Shown: piece after piece, positions 59,881-64,000 of the stretch
Layout: each line of letters opens with the position of its first letter
Numbering within the stretch: position 1 is the first letter of the stretch
Source of the DNA: Diadema setosum
Taxonomy: Eukaryota; Echinodermata; Echinoidea; Diadematoida; Diadematidae
Reading direction: 5' to 3'
Assembly: GCA_033980235.1 (NCBI GenBank)
Contig: CM067069.1
Location: forward strand, 18,127,650-18,191,649
DNA length: 64,000 bases
Translations under genes and position numbers: made by a program
Notes under the pieces: model-generated
What the model saw: the letters and a program-made list of their open reading frames with translations, nothing else
Told to the model about the DNA's origin: nothing
Databases searched by the model: none

Positions 59881-60631
59881 TGATAATAATAATAACAACA
59901 ACAACAACTATCACTATTATCAATGATAATGATAATAAAGCTCCCGTTCCAATCATTTCAGTCCCCACCATTTTTATGCCTCTCCTTATTATCCGAGATA
60001 CTGAACCTACAATAATATCACGTCTTTTCACTGCATACTACTTCAACAAATGTACATCAAATTCGTTCATCTTGATGGTGTAGAAACAATTTTTATCTTC
60101 GATTTTAATATTCATCATTCATTTCTACTCGAAAATTGAAAAGCCGTAAAGTAGATGAAGATATAAATAGATATAAAACAAAACAAAAAACCGTGACGAA
60201 GTGAATTTTGAGCAACTGCGCTCTCACTGTGAAGGTTGGGGGTTTCAGTCCACGAGGTCGTATGCCACGGAGCTTGTGTTATCGACGACTTTACCTGCAC
60301 CCAACATCATAGAAGAAAACTGCTATTTTTTTTTCTCTCTAATGATATTATTTGTGACTCCCTCGTCAGTATGTCATGCAGTGTAATAATTGTCATACAT
60401 TTGTCTTTGTAAGGAGAGTACTCTTTCAATCCACGTTGCAATGCCATTCAACTTATATATTTGCAGGTCTGCTCTGCTATATTTTGGTCATGCAAACTCT
60501 TATAGAAGGGATTTCATTTAGCTTGTGTGGGTCCTAAAGAGACATATGGACTGTAACACACTCCGTGGATTGGAGCTGGTACGAAGCAGGTGCGGTTTCA
60601 GTATAATCATGATAATGAATGTTGTAAAGCG

Positions 60632-60660
60632 TTCAAGTTCAAGTTCAAGTTCAAGTTCAA
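60632..60660 (+). repeat. (TTCAAG)n hexanucleotide repeat
   Basis: About five units. Confidence 0.9.
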
Positions 60661-60791
60661 TCATAGTTGGGACAAGGCGCGGCAGAAAGGCACCAAATAA
60701 AAGAACTAGGATAGTAAAAAAAAAAAAAAAAAAAGTATTGACGTTTATATTGACGTGTATTACAACACAACGCAAGACATGGTATGCTGCG

Positions 60792-60803
60792 TGATGATGA
60801 TGT

Positions 60804-60862
<59 letters not shown>

Positions 60863-60872
60863 GTGATGATGA
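60792..60872 (+). repeat. (GAT)n microsatellite
   Basis: About 26 units; polyhistidine and polyserine frames here are artefacts. Confidence 0.95.
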
Positions 60873-61609
60873 TACAAGAAGATAGTAACTTTGATAATCT
60901 ATTATGTTTTGCAAACGCTTAGCACGGGTGACCAGTCAGTTTCCCTTGACCATTTGTCCATCAGTCCGTTTGGAGTATTCTGTTTGAAAACAAAGATCAG
61001 AATTAATAAGTTTATCGACTTGTGCATTTGACATGAATATTCTGTCACTTGCCTTTTACACAGGAGGCGTGTGTGAGGTTAATAGAAACCATTTACCTCC
61101 TCAAACTGAATGTGGATGTACAAATCATAAAATTATACACAAGACATCGTTTAATAGAAACTTCTTACTGATTCGTCGACAAGGTGTGAGAGATTATCTG
61201 TATGATATCTTTGACATTTCGTTTTGCACTGAATCTTATAAAATATGGAATTTTGCATTCATTCTTTGGTCCTTAGCTGACAATGCACTGCCAAAAATAT
61301 CCAAGGAATCAAAGGTACGTCAGTATTGTTTGTATGCTTCTGTAGTTATATCTATATTATGCTTGACATAAACGTACCAATATACTCACACCCATATACG
61401 TGGGTGACATGAAGTTGTTCGAGAGGAAACCTAAGAACTATAGGGAATGCGGGGCTATTCTCTCAGTCCTTCGTGCATTTATTTCTGTCATTGCTTCATT
61501 CTCTCAAAATGTAACAAAAACATAAAGAATGCCCACATATTCATCAAATTATCTTGTATCATTGTGTTTATATTCATGTCTGTGTCAGTATGTAGACCTA
61601 CTTTATGTA

Positions 61610-61762
61610 TGTATATTGCTATGTATGTATGTGTATGTGATAAGGGCCTATATGTATGCATGTATGCATGTGTGTATGTATGTTTTGGTGTTTGTATGTG
61701 CGTGTATGTATGTTTGTTTGTCTGTTTGTCTGTCTGTTTGTTTGTTTGTTTGTTTGTTTTTT
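61610..61762 (+). repeat. Compound (GTAT)/(GTTT) microsatellite
   Basis: GTAT-type units pass into GTTT/GTCT units, ending in about five GTTT repeats. Confidence 0.9.
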
Positions 61763-62805
61763 GATAAATGATCCTATCAGTAGGTTGTTAACATCACATC
61801 CAGACGCTAATTGGCAAATGATATCCTCTTGGGTGGCTGTTCAATTTAACTCCCAACTTTTGCTAGTTAAGGTTGTATCATGCAAAGAAATAATAGAGAA
61901 ATACAAATGTGACAACACTATTACGCACAATAGATTGTACAGCGATTATCATGCTGCCATTTTTATAATAATAGTCTGTGCATTGTTTGTTTATTTGTTT
62001 GTTTGCTTGTCTGAATGTTTTTTAACTGATTTCGTACATTATTCTTCAATACGCAATTATTTGTCAATTCATAATTTCGCTGACAATTCAGCGACGGTAA
62101 TTATAAGAAATGACGTCAGTTTATGGAGAAAGAATATCAGAGGAGCTTTAAATATCAACTCCCTGTCTAGCTGTCAGTATAAACCATGTTTTCAATTTTG
62201 CTCTCTGGAAAGATTGGGGCATTCTTTTGTACGCAAATACTGGAAGTTATAGCGAGGGCTTTTCAAGTACTTCTTGAAGCTGAGAGTCACAGTCAGACGA
62301 CACTGAACTTTTTGTCAAGAAAATTTCATTATCTGCCATGTGATCCCGCCACTTTAACATAAATATATCTCAAAAGATCACGAACTTCTTAGTCAGCGCT
62401 TGATACATCCAACAACTTTCGACAACTGTTTCCGAGTGTATCATTGTTTCCTGTTGCTGTTTGCAAATAAAGTCGAGCATTTACATCCTTTTTCTTTTTA
62501 ACTTATTGGCATATTTGCCAATTGAAAGCACGTTTTAACAATGATTTGGTCATGCAGTGCTCTGTTTGAAGATCCACTTATAGCGAAAGAAGAGGTGATC
62601 CGATGAGCTTCGCTGTCACTTCGTTGATGTCGTTCGCCTTATTTTGATCCAAATCAAATCCGAAACAGGCGAGATGAGACAAAGGTGCATAATTGTTACG
62701 TGTGGCTAAGTATCAGCGTGTTCTTTTGTGTGTCTGTGTGTGTCTGTGTGTCTGTGTTTGTGGGATCATCGTGTTTGCCCACTCTGCGAATTGTTCTCTC
62801 CGCGG

Positions 62806-63960
62806 GCTGAGAACCGTCACACGTTAATTGAACTAACCCAATTACGGATGAGCTCTGCGCATTACGCGTAATTAGGGAAACACACAGAATGCACCCCGCG
62901 ACCGGCATTTGAATCAATATTGCCGTTCGGAATGAATAATTCACGGTGACACGTCGTCGAAACGAATGTTTGGGACTATTGTGAACGATTTCCTCCCAGC
63001 GGTGCGCCATATACCCATTATATTGACCGTAGGGAGAGGCAGGTACGTACAGCGCATGAGATAGAAAGAGATACAGCCAGACAGAAAAACGGACAGACAG
63101 CCTTAAAAAAAAAAAAAAGAAAGAAAAAACTAAACCTAGGAACTTGACAGCATGGTGTGACAACTCCCAATGACGCAATATTATCAGTAATCATTCATGC
63201 GCAGTATTACATTTGTCATGATTTTGCCGACTGATGTACGTGACCAAAATCGTCAAAAGGCTGCGGATTGCTGCTATAAACTTACAGCGGTAGAAAAGGC
63301 GAACTCATCCCAAATGATTTTACGAATATCTTCCAAAAGGATGTCTGGTCGAAAATAAGCGGTATGATTATAGCGTTAAAACAAGGCTAATCAGAATTAG
63401 AATTGTTCATCAATAATTGGCTTGTCCATAATAATATAGCGTCGTTTAAAGACATACTCCAAGGATTGAGAACCGTCACACAATAATTGAACTAACACAA
63501 TTACGGATGAGCTCTGCGCATTATGCGTAATTAGGGAAACACACAAAACACACCCCTCGACCCGCATTTGACTCAGTATTGCCGTTCGGAATGAATTATT
63601 CACGATGACACGGCGTCGAAACGAATGTGAGGGACTATTGTGAAAGATATCATCCCAGCGGTGCACCATATACCCATTATATTGACCGTAGGGAGAGCTG
63701 AGAGGCAGGTACTTGCAGTGCGTGAGATAGCAAGAGACACAACCAGACAGACAAACAGCCGTGACATCCATAAAAAGACCTTACGAACTTGACAAAATGT
63801 TGTGATTACCCCCGATGACACGATATTATCAGTAATTATTCATGCGCGGTATAAACACCTCGGTAATACATTTGTCATGATTTTGCCGACTGGTGTGCGT
63901 GACCAAAATTGTCAAAAAGCTGCGGTTAGCTGCTATTATAGACATAACACGATAGAAAAG
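62806..63960 (+). repeat. Diverged direct duplication, about 657-bp period
   Basis: About 450 bases starting at 62808 recur from 63465. The most conserved blocks are TGAGCTCTGCGCATTA, GCGTAATTAGGGAAACACAC and CCATATACCCATTATATTGA followed by CCGTAGGGAGAG. Differences show no codon-position bias in the shared minus-strand frame, so it is probably not coding. TAATTA-type motifs are kept in both copies. Confidence 0.85.
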
Positions 63961-64000
63961 AGAAAAACAACTTTGGACGATGATAATCAGCATATCATCC

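Larger units (their letters stand above)
52294..64000. other. 5' flank of SIN1 (intron 0 plus upstream DNA)
   Basis: No second gene recognised. 53.1-54.4 kb and 54.5-55.3 kb are unremarkable apart from CpG-containing stretches near 54.45 and 55.2 kb. 55.65-57.0 kb is AT-rich with T-runs. 58.4-59.5 kb is CpG-richer and includes a possible promoter-like cluster. 61.0-62.6 kb has several splice-site-like sequences but no reading frame I can name. Mobile elements and microsatellites are listed separately. Confidence 0.6.

Noticed and set aside
60518..60914. Polyhistidine and polyserine proteins at 60.5-60.9 kb
   Set aside because: Produced by the (GAT)n microsatellite on the minus strand.
61033..62252. 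Splice-site-bounded open stretches suggesting exons of a second gene
   Set aside because: Acceptor- and donor-like sequences occur near 61065, 61180, 61285 and 61318, but the translations match nothing I know and the region includes microsatellites. Evidence is too weak to call.
62696..63771. Two similar minus-strand frames (62696-63178 and 63397-63771) sharing GQYNGYM and LCVSLIT as a possible gene pair
   Set aside because: The shared segment differs more at first and second codon positions than at wobble positions, the opposite of protein constraint. The frames are explained by the DNA duplication.

Overview
The window is a stretch of animal nuclear DNA: AT-rich, full of microsatellites and short non-autonomous DNA transposons, with small coding exons separated by multi-kilobase introns. 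I recognise one protein-coding gene. It lies on the minus strand and encodes SIN1 (MAPKAP1), a core subunit of the TORC2 kinase complex. Four coding exons are visible: 52083-52272 (start codon), 25842-26015, 19462-19604 and 4539-4711. All have GT/AG boundaries and their phases join without a gap, giving the first 226 residues. The rest of the gene (remainder of CRIM, RAS-binding-like and PH domains) lies beyond the left edge. The predicted protein is clearly orthologous to, but diverged from, vertebrate SIN1. With the repeat content (TTAA-flanked MITEs, palindromic ATTCCGAA elements, AGGTCA-rich tandem cores), this suggests a marine invertebrate deuterostome, most likely an echinoderm. That assignment is inference.

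Layout: 1-4538 is SIN1 intron 4 (partial), with a convergent MITE pair and a short TA-flanked element. 4712-19461 is intron 3, with a TTAA MITE, a 2.1-kb 63-bp minisatellite, a foldback at 14.0-14.2 kb, a LINE-like tail and a Harbinger-like element. 19605-25841 is intron 2; its 3' end is a 1.57-kb purine-rich array abutting the exon 3 acceptor. 26016-52082 is the 26-kb intron 1, the most repeat-rich part: TACTGTA elements, a 558-bp TTAA foldback, a 540-bp pyrimidine tract, a hairpin-bearing element at 32.1-32.7 kb, a tRNA-derived SINE, a 1-kb giant foldback abutting another TTAA element, a mariner carcass with a nested tandem-core element, a second element of the same architecture, a GAGACATCTC-rich block and a pogo-like element 65 bp from the exon 1 donor. 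52294-64000 is the 5' flank of SIN1. It holds a candidate non-coding first exon and CCAAT promoter near 55.5 kb, an 8-bp-TSD palindromic element, a retroposed insertion with a 15-bp TSD, microsatellites, and a diverged direct duplication (62.8 and 63.5 kb) with no sign of coding constraint.

No operon, CRISPR, prokaryotic or viral gene set is present. The only other protein-coding remnant is the C-terminal half of a mariner transposase. The most noteworthy structures are the two architecturally parallel elements at 46.5-47.9 kb and 48.8-50.1 kb. Each has short terminal inverted repeats, a two-part 3' hairpin and a tandem core full of AGGTCA direct repeats, resembling Helentron-associated or pearl-type elements.
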